Counted from the stretch's first letter, positions 12,215 to 22,314 are shown. The stretch: 64,000 nt of DNA from Pratylenchus scribneri (GCA_030063045.1 JAQSEB010000173.1:930001-994000); one strand, 5' to 3'. Numbers and translations: made by a program. The notes: a model not told the origin generated them from the sequence alone.

Positions 12215-12946
12215 TTTGATTTTTTTTTAGTAAATAAAAAATATTTATTATTATAATATTTAAAAATTTAGTTAAATACTTCTGAATCGCATAAAATTTC
12301 TTTTTATTAAGATCTGATTAAAAATATAAATTTAATTAAAAAATATGCTTGGATTTATTAAAAATTTTTAAGTATAAAAACGAAAAAGGATTGTAGAGGT
12401 AAAATAAAAATTGGGCGAAGAGAAACTCTAAGCAGTATATTTCAGTATAACAAAATTTTCATGGAATCATCAAAAAAGAAAATATAAAATTATCGAAATT
12501 TCAAATTTTTAAAGTTTTAAAAATAAGAATCAAATAGAGGCCGCATTAATGATCGGCATATCTCTAGAGAAGACATTGATATTAAATTTTATAAGACAAT
12601 GAAAATATTTATAGGACTTTAAGCAAAAATGTATAAAAAATTTTAAAAAAAATAAAATAAAAATTGATCAATTAATTTAATTAATTTTTAGAAATAAAAG
12701 TCAAAATTTTAATTTAAATTATTTTAAATTGTTAATAAAAAAATATTCATTTAAATAATTTACTTTATGGTAACAATATAAAAAAATTTGTATAATAACA
12801 GATAAATTTTTCATTATTTCAATAAATTAATTATGAGCGTTAGAATTGAGGAGTTAAAATAATGATCTATTATTTGTCCGAATAACCATCAAAACATTAT
12901 CACTTTCGTGAATAAGACTTTGACATTTAAAAAATATCTATAATTA

Positions 12947-13275
12947 TATTATAAAATTTTAGAAAATCTATTATATATTTTAATTCAAATTTCTTTGATG
13001 AATAAATTTAGGTTAATTCTATATAATTTCTTTTCTTAAATAAAATTTAATTTCGCAATTTTGTTTTTAATATCAAGAAATATAAATATAAATGTAAAAA
13101 AATTACACATATTAAACATAAATTATTATTATAAAATTACATTAACTGAATTATGATTTAAAAATGAATAAAAAATTATAAAAGTATTATATTTTTCATA
13201 AAATTTTATATAATAATTAATAGATTTATAAAAAAATTTTTTAATTATATAAATATTTATAAGAATTATCAAAAA
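12947..13275 (+). repeat. Direct repeat R2, copy 1
   Basis: Clearly aligns with 16364-16700 in the same orientation: 'attttaattcaaattt', 'tttcttttcttaaataaaa', 'aaatataaatgtaaaa' and 'ttattattataaaattac' blocks occur in the same order and spacing. About 330 bases, diverged, no coding frame. Confidence 0.75.
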
Positions 13276-14834
13276 AATTTATATATAGATTAAATTAAAT
13301 ATTTGAAAATTTATAAAATAATAATATTAAAAGAAATTATAGAAAAAAAATGAATAAATTTATGAACATATGTCCATTTATTTATAAAAAAACAAATTTG
13401 TATCAATTTTGTAATGCCTAATTAAAAATAATTTTTACAAAAATAAGAAAAAAAAAAGAAATTGTAAATTAAAAAAAAATAATTTTCACCAATCGACCAA
13501 AAGGACAAAATGTTGGAAAATTTAATCAATTCATTGTGTTTTAAGAGTAATAAAACTCTAATACCTTCTTTGTCTGAGACTCTTTAGATGGTCAGAATCA
13601 GAATTATAATTTTTGAGCCAATGAAATAATTCGAAAAGGAATTTACAACTTATAAAAAAATTAAGAAATTATTTAATGATGTTGTGTATTCATCTTTGTA
13701 AAATATAAATTAACGAAAAAATTAAATAACAATAATTTCGTTTATATGGGAAAATCTAGAAATTAACTAGGATATAGATGAATAAAAATTTTAAACTAAT
13801 TAATTGAACTAAAATTTTATAAAAATTTTATTAAATAAACATTAAATATTTTTCCTATATTAAAGATATGCATAAGAAAATTAAGCAATTAATTATAAAA
13901 TTAAAGTAAAATAGTTAATACTTCTTTAAACACAATTGAAAATAATTAATTATATTTAAACTATCAGAATTTTTTTATATTTTTAATCATTAAATTTAGT
14001 TGCGGAGGCTGATATTGTTTAGTCAGCAAATTTATATCCTAAATGAAACTATAAAAAATTATATTAGAAATAATTTTTAAAAATTTCTTGAAAATTATTT
14101 ATAGAAAAATTTTTAAAAAATATAATTATTTTAAAAATTTAATTAAAAAATAATATAAATGAAGATTTAATTAAATTAAAATTGTAAATTTCAAAATAAT
14201 TTTTTCGAAAGAATAAGATAAAATATGCATGAATATGTTCTAGATAAAAATTCACTGAAGATAAAATTAAAAATCAAAAAGCCCGGATCATAAAATTGAT
14301 GACTAGAAATATATTCAAATAAAACTGATGAAAGGCATATAATTATTTTATAAAAATTAAGTAATTTCATCAATTTCAAATTTAAACATATGTTAAGAAG
14401 AATAAAATAAAAATATTTGGAATATTGATTGAAGGAATTAACAATTGGGCCAATATTTTTTTAAATTCTGATCAAAATTTTTTCAGAAATAAAAATATGA
14501 ATCAATTATTAAATTTGCAAATTTTTATTCAACTATAAAAAAAATAAAAGTGGTGCGTTTCAGTCTTACAGTCTCACCAGTTTTTATTAAGTAGGAAAAT
14601 TCGAAACCATCTATCCATTTAGGATATAAAATTTATACGAAATAATTGATTAGGAAATTTATATGAACAAAATTTCGAAAAATGTAGATGAAATAAAAAA
14701 AAGGAAAATCAAAACCACTAAAAAGTGAAGAAATTTGCATGCATATAAAAGAAATATTTCAAGTAGTTGAAATGAATTTGTGAGAATTTTTCTGCAGCAA
14801 ATCTGATGTAATGGAAAATTTATCTTCAAAATAT

Positions 14835-14995
14835 TTTTAAAAAATGGAAATATTATTCCATAAATTAAATAATTTTAAATTAAAATTTATAAAGTATATA
14901 AAAATTTATATTTTATAAATGAAGGTAAAATTTATAAATAAAAATGTCAAATTAAAATAGCTGCTTTTTTAAATAAAAATAAAATAAATGTAGAT
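14835..14995 (+). repeat. Dispersed repeat R3, copy 1
   Basis: Aligns with 56556-56702: 'tattattccataaattaaa', 'tttatattttataaatgaag' and 'aaataaatgtagatt' blocks occur in the same order. Non-coding, diverged. Confidence 0.7.
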
Positions 14996-15100
14996 TGAGA
15001 CAAATCAGTTTAATATTCAATTAATACTATAATATTTATATTTTTAAAAAAAATAATGATTATAAAAAATTATTAATTGATTATAAGAATAAGAAAGGTT

Positions 15101-15181
15101 AATGATTCGTCTGCAGAGCCTGGAGCACTGGAATCATCTGAAGAGGAGAATGGAAAAAATTTATTATTATCTTATTCCTAA
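15101..15181 (+). CDS. Acidic coding island, first half
   Basis: The frame reads NDSSAEPGALESSEEENG and then decays to a TAA at 15179. It contains the codon-aligned hexamer TCTGAA (15137-15142), which recurs codon-aligned in the next island (15196-15201). Joining at the hexamer would give one acidic Ser/Glu-rich peptide in frame. No GT donor is visible. Probably part of one low-complexity acidic region; function unknown. Confidence 0.35.
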   Translation, partial: NDSSAEPGALESSEEENGKNLLLSYS

Positions 15182-15186
15182 TTTAA

Positions 15187-15321
15187 TTCAGTGAGTCTGA
15201 ATTTGTTGCAGAAACGCCGGAATCTCCTCCACTATCTCGGCAAGGTTATATGGATGAAGATATGGAGTATGAAATAATAATTAAATATTTTATTATATTA
15301 CCAATAATCGCGAAACAATAA
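15187..15321 (+). CDS. Acidic exon-like island, second half
   Basis: After 'aattcag' (AG at 15190-15191) the frame reads ESEFVAETPESPPLSRQGYM and DEDME, then meets a GTATGA donor-like site at 15267; beyond it the translation becomes AT-type. Both borders look like splice sites. The peptide is acidic, Pro/Ser-rich and probably disordered. It pairs with the island just upstream. No family assignable. Confidence 0.42.
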   Translation, partial: FSESEFVAETPESPPLSRQGYMDEDMEYEIIIKYFIILPIIAKQ

Positions 15322-15651
15322 ATAGACAATTCTAGCTAAATTATTATCATTAATTTTACAAAAAAAATTGAATGAAAAAATTTATAAAAATAACAAATAA
15401 AATTTTATGAATATGGAAAATAATGGTTGGTTTATTCTAAGAATATGAAGCATCTAATCTACAATCATATTTGATAAAAAATAGATATTATTTAATTCAA
15501 TTGATTTATTATGTGAGGAAATATATAGATAAAAATTTTCCGAAATTATTTATTTCAAATCTTTCCTAATTATAATAAATGTATTTTAAAAAAAATAAGA
15601 AATTAAAATTAAATTTTAAATAAGAGAAAAATTTTGAATAAAATCAAATAA

Positions 15652-15792
15652 ATAACGAAAAAGCAATTTTTTATAAAAAATGGATGTGAAATGGAGGTAG
15701 AGGAACTCATTTCGCAACAACAACAACAAAAAAAATCATTTAAAACACAACAACGCATTTCACATGAAAATCTTTTTGTATTTTACAAATGA
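15652..15792 (+). CDS. Short ORF with a glutamine run
   Basis: The frame contains an ATG at 15691 and reads MEVEELISQQQQQKKSFKTQ followed by QRISHENLFVFYK, ending at TGA 15790. The CAA run is a (caa)n microsatellite translated as poly-Gln. It converges on the minus-strand island at 15902-16018. Product unknown; could be a repeat rather than a gene. Confidence 0.28.
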   Translation: MTKKQFFIKNGCEMEVEELISQQQQQKKSFKTQQRISHENLFVFYK

Positions 15793-15901
15793 CTATTGTT
15801 ATTAATTTATTATATGAATAATCAATAAGAATTGATCTTAAAAAATCTGAAAATAATAGAGAAAAATATATTAAATGATTACTTCATTTGGCAATGGAAG
15901 A

Positions 15902-16018
15902 TCACGTAGATTGATACGGTTCTTTTATTCGGTATTGGTAAATGGTAATGGTCTCATCGTCTTCTTCACTTTCCTTCCAAATTTTTTTCAAAATATTTGT
16001 ATCAAATCGGCCCGGTTG
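15902..16018 (-). CDS. Minus-strand exon-like island, unknown product
   Basis: A 38-codon frame reads QPGRFDTNILKKIWKESEED, then DETITIYQYRIKEPYQST, and ends at TGA. Composition is convincing. The codon immediately upstream is TAA and no AG acceptor lies between it and the first Gln, so a standard exon start is hard to place. Family not recognised. Confidence 0.38.
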   Translation of the reverse strand, partial: QPGRFDTNILKKIWKESEEDDETITIYQYRIKEPYQST

Positions 16019-16363
16019 TTAGAAATATTATTTTTATTTTAGCTTTTTAAATAATAACTTTTAATTGCTGGCCAACGATGATTTTTTAATTAATATAATA
16101 TTTTCAAATTCAATAAAAACTTTCAAATAAAATGATTAATTAAAAAAAAATTTTAATAAAATAATTAAAAGGAAAATAAATAAGACAAATAAAAATTAGT
16201 TAATTGATCAATCAATTTTGATTTTTATTTTCATCCATTCAATTTTATATCTTCATAAAATATCATTGATCCCAAAGTCATCATTCAATCCTATTTGTTC
16301 TCAATTCATTTTATTTACAAATTCACTTCATTCAATTTTGACTTTATTTAAATTTAATTTTTA

Positions 16364-16700
16364 TTATAAATTTTTACAAAATCTATTAAATATTTTAATT
16401 CAAATTTCATTGATGAATAAAGATAGGATAATTTTATAAAATTTCTTTTCTTAAATAAAATTTAATTTCTTAATTTTATTTTTAATATCAAAGCAATATA
16501 AATATAAATGTAAAAGAAAAATACACATATTAAATATTAATTATTATTATAAAATTACATTAACAGAATATTATGATTTAAAAATGAATTAAAAATTATA
16601 AAAATATTATATTTTTCATAAAATTTTATATAAAAATTAATACACTTATAAAAATTTTTTTATTTATATAATTATAGTATATAAGAATTATTAAAAAAGA
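16364..16700 (+). repeat. Direct repeat R2, copy 2
   Basis: Second copy of the 12947-13275 sequence, same orientation, 3.1 kb apart. A 73-codon open frame at 16218-16439 overlaps its 5' part but is Phe/Ile/Leu-rich AT sequence, so I do not call it a gene. Confidence 0.75.
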
Positions 16701-18166
16701 AAAATTTATATATTTTAAAATGACAAGAAATCGAATAATTATTTATAAAATAATTTTTAAAAGCAAATTATAAAGAATATATAATTGTTCACTGTGAACC
16801 TGATGAATGTTTCAGAGCTAATCTATAAAGAGAATTTTGTGATTATTTATATTTTATTTATATACCGAATTAAATTAAAAATTAACCAAATATAGGAAAT
16901 TGATTAGAGTATATTTTATCAAAAAAATTTAATAAATTCTAATTGTATTTTAAATTAAAATATCCCAAATTAAATTTATAAATTTCTATTAATAATAATT
17001 TTTATCAAAATTTTTTCAACATTGTTATTTTATAAAATAGAATAAAAATTAAAATATTAGAATCAATAAATATTAAATGAAAATATTTTCATTCAATTTC
17101 TCTTATCAAAAATGATTATAAAATTAATTTTATTTTAATACCCAATAGGTACAATAAAATATAAATTTCGCCTAGAATTAATAAAAATAAAAATTACTGG
17201 ATTAAATTACAGTATTACAATATTTGGCCTTAGAAAATATGTAGATTTATTATAGAAATTTACAAATCATATGTAAATTTAAATCGTAATTCCTCCTGAA
17301 TTTCATCAAAATTATGTAAAAAATATTTAAAAAACTACAGAAATTGATTTAAAATTTAAAAAAATGATTTCTATTTTCTTAGAAATTTTGATTGATCAAG
17401 TGGAATATTATCTAAAGGTAATTTTTTTAAATTTATATCATTTTTTATTGTTAATCAAATTAATCTTAATTATTAGTTAAAAAGGAAATATTTGCAAGAT
17501 TATGAGTTAATTAAAAAATTATTTTGCTAAATATTCTAATTTCAAATATAGATTAAAATTATTAATTTTTCAATAGATTATTCATTACTTAATTTAAAAA
17601 TACAAAATCCATTTAAGGGACTTTATATTTTAGCATATTTGTGATCAGAAATTAAATCCCTCTAAAATTCTATTTTTAAATAGTATTGCAAAATCCTTCA
17701 TGCAATATTTTTGAATTTGCTTTGATAATCTAAATGAGTTTTTTATATTTTTAGGCATTAAACTAATTTAAATTGAAAAAATATAAAAAATTTTTTCTAT
17801 TCTAAAATTTTGAAAATCGTCTATTGTATTCAAAATTTTTGATTTGCAATATATTCATCCTTTTGAACAAACATCGGTGGTAACTTATAGGAGAGATTGG
17901 TATTAAAAATGGAATAATTCATTCAATTAAAAAACCATAATTGTACTAGTAATTTAAAAATTTTATAAAATCTTTTATAATTATTAATTTACAAAAAAAT
18001 TGAAAATATAAAATTAATTATAATATTGAATTAATTTAAAAAAATAATATAAATTATAATTAATTTATTTAATTATTCTTCTGCTAAAATAAAATTATTT
18101 AAATTTCGAAGAGTGAAGAAAAGGATCGATTTTAATGATAAAATTATTTTTATATAGAAAAATGAT

Positions 18167-18171
18167 AAATT
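18167..18171. repeat. Target-site duplication AAATT (left)
   Basis: AAATT immediately precedes the first LTR base; the same five bases follow the other LTR at 22315-22319. A 5-bp duplication is usual for Ty3/Gypsy integrases and shows that the element borders are intact. Confidence 0.9.
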
Positions 18172-18438
18172 TGTTGTGTCCCACAATTAATTATATCCAA
18201 TCCAAATTATTCCCCAATAAACTCTTTGAATAATTCCAAATGAATAAAGACCAAATTTATTTAGCAGCAAAATATAGTTGATAAGAAGGGCAATTGGTTT
18301 GAGAGCAAATTATAAATGAGTAAAGGAATGAGGGTTTTGTGGGGGAATGGTCATCATTAAATAAGGGTACAAAGTGGGCGGGGAATGGAATGAATCGAGA
18401 ATAGTCCTATAGTTCAAAGTTCATCATTGAATTCCACA
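18172..18438 (-). repeat. 3' LTR of element 1 (sense)
   Basis: 267 bp, TG…CA, matching 22048-22314 base for base by eye. On the coding (minus) strand it is the downstream LTR and follows the polypurine tract. Confidence 0.92.
18356..18383 (-). promoter_or_regulatory. LTR core promoter: GC box plus TATA-like box
   Basis: On the sense strand CCCGCCC (18376-18382) lies just upstream of a TATTTAAT box (18356-18363). The same pair occurs in both LTRs of element 2 (42112-42136 and 45937-45961), although those LTRs have diverged elsewhere. The duplicate in the 5' LTR of element 1 is at 22232-22259, where transcription would start. Confidence 0.5.
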
Positions 18439-18453
18439 TTTCCTTCCCCCTTT
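18439..18453 (-). other. Polypurine tract of element 1
   Basis: Sense AAAGGGGGAAGGAAA directly abuts the 3' LTR. The primer site for plus-strand DNA synthesis; nearly the same tract borders the 3' LTR of element 2 (42201-42214). Confidence 0.85.
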
Positions 18454-18461
18454 CATCGAAT

Positions 18462-19478
18462 TCAACGGCGAGCATGACGATGTGGAGGTGAACGATATCC
18501 GCGCGATGGGGATCGACGACGAGAGGGTCCAGCTCGTCGGTAATCTTGACGGGCAGCATTCAGGCGACCAAACTCCGCGAAAAACATTGCTCGAGCGGCA
18601 CGGCGTGGATTCCACTGTCCACCACCCCGGCGCTGACCACCACAATTTCCACGGGCATTTCCCGGTCCATTACGGTGCTGGGCATGCACCGGTGCCCCAT
18701 TGGCAGCAATAGGTGGTGGGGCCAATTGATTGACCACATTTTGAGCATTGTTGGCGGGTGGAGGATTCGGGTTGGCAATTGGACCATTTTGTGGAGCCGC
18801 ATTCACATTTTGCACTACGATTTGATCTTGTGGGGCATCTGCCACTACAGGTGGCGGCACATTGATTCTAGGGGGGAAAATCACGCCATTTACTGGGTTT
18901 TGTCCACCATCCCCATTAATCAAGTTCTCCCCTCCATTATTATTCTCTTGGGCTACATTATTCGGGTTTTCACCGAATATTCCATCTCCAAGGTCCAGGT
19001 CACCTATATTGAGATTTAAATTCGATTCTAACTTATCGAGGATGGCTTGGCCTTGAACATCCATCGCGGCAATGTTGGCATCAAGGGCTTGGAGGCGAAC
19101 ATCCAAAGAAGCCAAAGAAGCAAGTCCAGCATCAACCTTCTCACGGAGTTGATGGATTTGAAGGCCATGGAGAAGCAATTTGTCCACCACATTGTTGTTA
19201 AGGTGGGTGTCAATGGTATTGCCCAACATGGCATTCAAGGCCGTAACTTGATTGACCACGACCTCGCTCATAGAGCGGTTTTCCTGCACTAGGTGGTTTC
19301 CTAGTGCCTCCAACATGGCACGCAGTTGGGTCTTCTCCTTTTTCTTGTCATTCTTCAGCGTTGCTGCTCCAGATTCGCCCGATTGATTGGTATTTGATGA
19401 TGAGCCGTTGGCAGCATTTGATGAGGAGCCATCCACTGTGGTGTCCATTCCCGATTCATTATCCAACAATTCAGACAT
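18462..19478 (-). CDS. ORF3 of element 1: coiled-coil protein with basic RS-like tail
   Basis: 338 codons from the ATG at 19478 (MSELLDNES); the frame is open further upstream but without an ATG. Residues 1-40 are Ser/Asn/Gly-rich. About 47-155 is an amphipathic, Leu/Ala-rich helical region likely to form a coiled coil. 160-265 is Asn/Pro/Gly-rich. 268-338 is strongly basic, with GGQRRGGGQW and an RRRSPSRGYR stretch, ending 9 bases short of the polypurine tract. It sits where errantivirus-type elements place env, but I see no signal peptide, transmembrane segment or Cys pattern in the ATG-started protein. Self-association plus a basic tail suggests nucleic-acid binding, like a nucleocapsid. 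That role is inferred; I know no named family for it. Confidence 0.7.
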   Translation of the reverse strand: MSELLDNESGMDTTVDGSSSNAANGSSSNTNQSGESGAATLKNDKKKEKTQLRAMLEALGNHLVQENRSMSEVVVNQVTALNAMLGNTIDTHLNNNVVDKLLLHGLQIHQLREKVDAGLASLASLDVRLQALDANIAAMDVQGQAILDKLESNLNLNIGDLDLGDGIFGENPNNVAQENNNGGENLINGDGGQNPVNGVIFPPRINVPPPVVADAPQDQIVVQNVNAAPQNGPIANPNPPPANNAQNVVNQLAPPPIAANGAPVHAQHRNGPGNARGNCGGQRRGGGQWNPRRAARAMFFAEFGRLNAARQDYRRAGPSRRRSPSRGYRSPPHRHARR

Positions 19479-19692
19479 TTTATGGATGGGCAAAGGGCAG
19501 TAAGGGACAATTGGCGAATTTATGGCAAATATGAAAATTAATAAAATTAATAAAATCAAAAGGGTGTGGAAAATATACAAAATGGGAATTAATTAAAACA
19601 AATGGTCTTTTTATTATTTTATTTATATTTTCTTTTAATTATTTAATTTTCTTTTATTTTACAGGAAAAATACAAAAATACAAAAAAATGAA

Positions 19693-21381
19693 TTAATTAG
19701 ATGGGTCGAATGGGGTTTTTGGATGGTGCTCACGGCTTTGAATTCGCCTTTTGCGAATTTGGTCGATGTGGGCCATTATTTTGTGCCCATTTTCATCTTC
19801 TAATTCAGCCATTCTTAGACCAATGGTCTGACTGATAATGGCCGGTTCCCATTTTTTTCCTCCATGATGCCTAAACCATATGGGGTCTCCGGGGGAATAT
19901 GTTTGGGGCGGAGCTTTTTCCCCCGGGTTTATTTGCCGAGTTCCTTCTTTTCCACCCATTCTTCCACCCATTCTTATCACATCCAATGGCGTTCGTATTG
20001 GACGGCGCAAAAATAATGTTGCTGGGCTTGACCCAGACTGGGCAAGAATATTTGCTCTATATTCTCTCAGAAAAACAATAATCGCCTCATCGAGGGGGAA
20101 TTCTTCAGTGATCTTTGTCATAGATCGTTTGAATGTTTGTACCATCCGTTCGGCAGTGCCGTTTGAAGAAGGGTGGTAAACGGCCGTAGTTTTGTGTTCT
20201 ACGGCGTTTTCTTTGAAAAAGTTCTCAATTTCATCGCTCACAAATTGAGGACCGTTATCAGAAACTATAAGTTTCGGCGCACCAAAAAGCGCAAACAATT
20301 CCTTTAATTTTCCCAAAATTACGGTACTTGTTGTGGAATTGAGTTTGAAAACAAAGGGGAATCCAGAAAAACTATCGACAATTATTAGCCACATGTGATT
20401 TTTAAAAGGGCCAGCAAGATCAATGTGCCATCTTTCCATCGGTTCCCGCGCATTTGGCCAAGTGTGGCCTGGGTCAATTTTGGGCGGATTAGCACAATTT
20501 TTCTGGCAAATTTGACAAGTGGCTACAAAATTTTCAATATCATCGGTTATTTTTGGCCACCAGGCATATCCACGAGCCTGGGATTTCATTTTTACTACAC
20601 CGAAGTGTGCCATGTGAACCATTTTTAAAAATCGATTTCTTAGATTTTCGGGCATTATTATTTGGTCTCCTTTTAGGATTAATCGCCCTTTAGTTTGTAA
20701 ATTTTCACGTACGTTATAATACGGTAATAAATTATTTTCTAATTGTTCTGCTTCCTCAAAGGCCCAATTATTATTTATTTTTACAAAAAGTTTCTTTAAA
20801 ATTGGGTCTTTGGCTGTTTCGGCTTCTATTAAATCCCTATTTAGCATATTGTATTCGTCCGCTGTTAATAGATAAGGCAATTCTTCTTTCTCCATAATTT
20901 TATTCCATTCTATGGGTTTTGCCTCAGGGATTCTCACTCTAGAAAGTGTGTCAGCAACAACGTTGCTTTTTCCCTCAATATATAATATTTTTGGATTGAT
21001 GTCTTGAATGAGGAGAAGCCAACGGTTAAGCTTTGCGTTGGCGTTTGCTTTTGTCATGAGGAAAATTAGAGGTCGATGATCAGTATGAATAATAATTTCA
21101 CACCCGTAAATGAGTAGTTTGAATATGAGAAGCGCATGCACAATTGCAGCCAATTCGCCATGCGTTGGCGGGTACTTTGATTCAGCCCCATTGAGTGTTT
21201 TGCTACAGTATGCCACCGCAAATAATTGTCCTTGGTCATCTGCTTGCAACAAAGCAGCCGCGTAGGCTATTTTGGAAGCGTCTGTATAAAGGTGAAAAGG
21301 CTTCTTTAAATTCGGCGCCCTTAGGCAAGGGGATTTGGTTAAAGACAATTTTAATTCCTCAAATGCTTTATTCTCCATCAT
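19693..21381 (-). CDS. pol: Truncated Pol: RNase H plus integrase
   Basis: 562 codons. Residues 1-30 are the RT-RNase H connection (FEELKLSLTKSP). RNase H spans about 30-148, with acidic residues D34 (YTDAS), E76 (HGELAAI), D101 (HTDHRPL) and D144 (VADTLSR). The integrase zinc finger is H256, H259, C289, C292. The catalytic core has D321 (WHIDLAG), D375 (IVSDNGPQF) and E411, with exactly 35 residues between D375 and E411. A C-terminal domain with KW-x-PAII and HIDQIRKR follows, typical of the K02A2.6-like Ty3/Gypsy group. All catalytic residues are present, so integrase could be active. The RT and protease that should precede residue 1 are missing. The 5' end overlaps gag by 14 bases in another frame. 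All Gln codons are CAA/CAG. Confidence 0.93.
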   Translation of the reverse strand: MMENKAFEELKLSLTKSPCLRAPNLKKPFHLYTDASKIAYAAALLQADDQGQLFAVAYCSKTLNGAESKYPPTHGELAAIVHALLIFKLLIYGCEIIIHTDHRPLIFLMTKANANAKLNRWLLLIQDINPKILYIEGKSNVVADTLSRVRIPEAKPIEWNKIMEKEELPYLLTADEYNMLNRDLIEAETAKDPILKKLFVKINNNWAFEEAEQLENNLLPYYNVRENLQTKGRLILKGDQIIMPENLRNRFLKMVHMAHFGVVKMKSQARGYAWWPKITDDIENFVATCQICQKNCANPPKIDPGHTWPNAREPMERWHIDLAGPFKNHMWLIIVDSFSGFPFVFKLNSTTSTVILGKLKELFALFGAPKLIVSDNGPQFVSDEIENFFKENAVEHKTTAVYHPSSNGTAERMVQTFKRSMTKITEEFPLDEAIIVFLREYRANILAQSGSSPATLFLRRPIRTPLDVIRMGGRMGGKEGTRQINPGEKAPPQTYSPGDPIWFRHHGGKKWEPAIISQTIGLRMAELEDENGHKIMAHIDQIRKRRIQSREHHPKTPFDPSN

Positions 21382-21766
21382 CTAATTCCCTTTTGATTTC
21401 TTGAATTTCCCTTTCCGAGTCATCCACTTTCCCTCGGGTTATATCCAAATCCGATTCAATGAATGTCATTCTTTCATCCATGTCTTTGTCCAATTGTTTA
21501 ACCATATCTTCCAAAATATCCAATTTTCCCTCTAGAATTGTTGGGAAGAATTTTCCCTCTAGGATCACCCCTTGTTTGGGGGAATTATTAGCATCCACTT
21601 TAGCTATTTTCTCCTCCAGTCCTCTAATAGTATGGCAGACGGTTGCCTCAAAAGTACGTAATTGAATTAGGAGGGTATTCCAATTTTTGGTTTCATCAGC
21701 AGAAAATTTGCTTGAGGCGAAATCACTTCCATTCATGTTGGAGTTAGAATTTTCTTTTCCTGGCAT
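21368..21766 (-). CDS. gag: Gag N-terminal remnant, coiled coil
   Basis: 132 codons from the ATG at 21766 (MPGKENSNSNMNGSDF); the open frame continues upstream only through leader repeats without an ATG. After a polar start, residues about 30-130 are charged heptad-like helix (IRGLEEKIAKVDANN; DMVKQLDKDMDERMTFIES). The segment TLLIQLRTFEATVCHTIRGL matches AQLRSIEAEFCDKIRNVEKK of the gag-like ORF in element 2. It stops at TAA inside the first codons of pol. No capsid major homology region or CCHC knuckle remains, so it is the front part of a longer Gag, cut by the internal deletion. Confidence 0.72.
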   Translation of the reverse strand: MPGKENSNSNMNGSDFASSKFSADETKNWNTLLIQLRTFEATVCHTIRGLEEKIAKVDANNSPKQGVILEGKFFPTILEGKLDILEDMVKQLDKDMDERMTFIESDLDITRGKVDDSEREIQEIKRELDDGE

Positions 21767-21841
21767 TTTCACAATTTTATTTCTCAAAATTGGTATAAAT
21801 TTATTGAAGTTGGTGATGCGGCTTGCAGAATCTGAACGGAG

Positions 21842-21943
21842 GAAGCACTTAGCTTTACCTTTCACGGAATGCACCAAGCAACGGAGGAAGCACAAAGCTT
21901 GACCTGTTTTGCACTTAGCACGGAGGAAGCACAAAGCTTGACC
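21842..21943 (-). repeat. Leader repeat array of element 1
   Basis: The motif 'gaagcacaa(t)agctttgacc' (plus strand) occurs at 21842-21859, 21887-21904 and 21926-21943, with decayed copies between. It lies between the primer-binding site and gag. The same motif forms a longer array in element 2, so it is a shared feature of the untranslated leader. Confidence 0.75.
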
Positions 21944-22030
21944 TGGATTTCAACGGAAAAATCTCGAAGAAGCAAAGGCTTTCTTCGGTTTAAAAGTTTA
22001 TTGGTAATTCACTTTTCCTCTTTTGGGAAA

Positions 22031-22045
22031 AGGGTCGTGGCACCA
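22031..22045 (-). other. Primer-binding site of element 1
   Basis: Sense TGGTGCCACGACCCT begins two bases after the 5' LTR and would pair with a tRNA 3' end GGGTCGTGGCACCA. The identical 15 bases occur in element 2. I cannot name the tRNA with confidence. Confidence 0.8.
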
Positions 22046-22047
22046 AA

Positions 22048-22314
22048 TGTTGTGTCCCACAATTAATTATATCCAATCCAAATTATTCCCCAATAAACTC
22101 TTTGAATAATTCCAAATGAATAAAGACCAAATTTATTTAGCAGCAAAATATAGTTGATAAGAAGGGCAATTGGTTTGAGAGCAAATTATAAATGAGTAAA
22201 GGAATGAGGGTTTTGTGGGGGAATGGTCATCATTAAATAAGGGTACAAAGTGGGCGGGGAATGGAATGAATCGAGAATAGTCCTATAGTTCAAAGTTCAT
22301 CATTGAATTCCACA
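22048..22314 (-). repeat. 5' LTR of element 1 (sense)
   Basis: 267 bp, TG…CA, followed by the right target duplication AAATT (22315-22319). Identical by eye to 18172-18438. Confidence 0.92.

Larger units (their letters stand above)
1..18166. other. AT-rich gene-poor stretch with scattered GC-richer islands
   Basis: Long A/T runs with very low G+C and no open frame above about 75 codons. Between the islands listed separately I see no gene, rRNA or CRISPR array, only degenerate AT-rich sequence and old dispersed repeats. The islands stand out because G+C rises abruptly for 80-250 bases and then falls again. Confidence 0.8.
18172..22314 (-). mobile_element. Ty3/Gypsy-type LTR retrotransposon, RT-deleted (element 1)
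   Basis: A 4143-bp element in minus orientation: LTRs of 267 bp starting TG and ending CA, which I find identical when read side by side; target duplication AAATT; primer-binding site; polypurine tract. Sense order is 5' LTR, leader repeats, gag start, RNase H-integrase, ORF3, 3' LTR. Protease and the bulk of reverse transcriptase are absent, and gag runs directly into the end of pol. Identical LTRs imply recent insertion, so an autonomous relative probably supplied RT. Its G+C is far above the flanks. Confidence 0.92.

Noticed and set aside
14191..14379. 62-codon minus-strand frame
   Set aside because: AT-type composition, no motif or splice signal; the short region around 'gcccggatc' is too small to support a gene.
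16218..16439. 73-codon plus-strand frame
   Set aside because: Phe/Ile/Leu-rich and it runs into repeat R2; better explained as T-rich repeat sequence.
18424..22066. Many plus-strand and secondary minus-strand open frames within element 1 (for example 18546-19019 and 19880-20179)
   Set aside because: They are antisense or out-of-frame shadows of gag, pol and ORF3; GC-richer coding DNA leaves other frames open. None has a motif.
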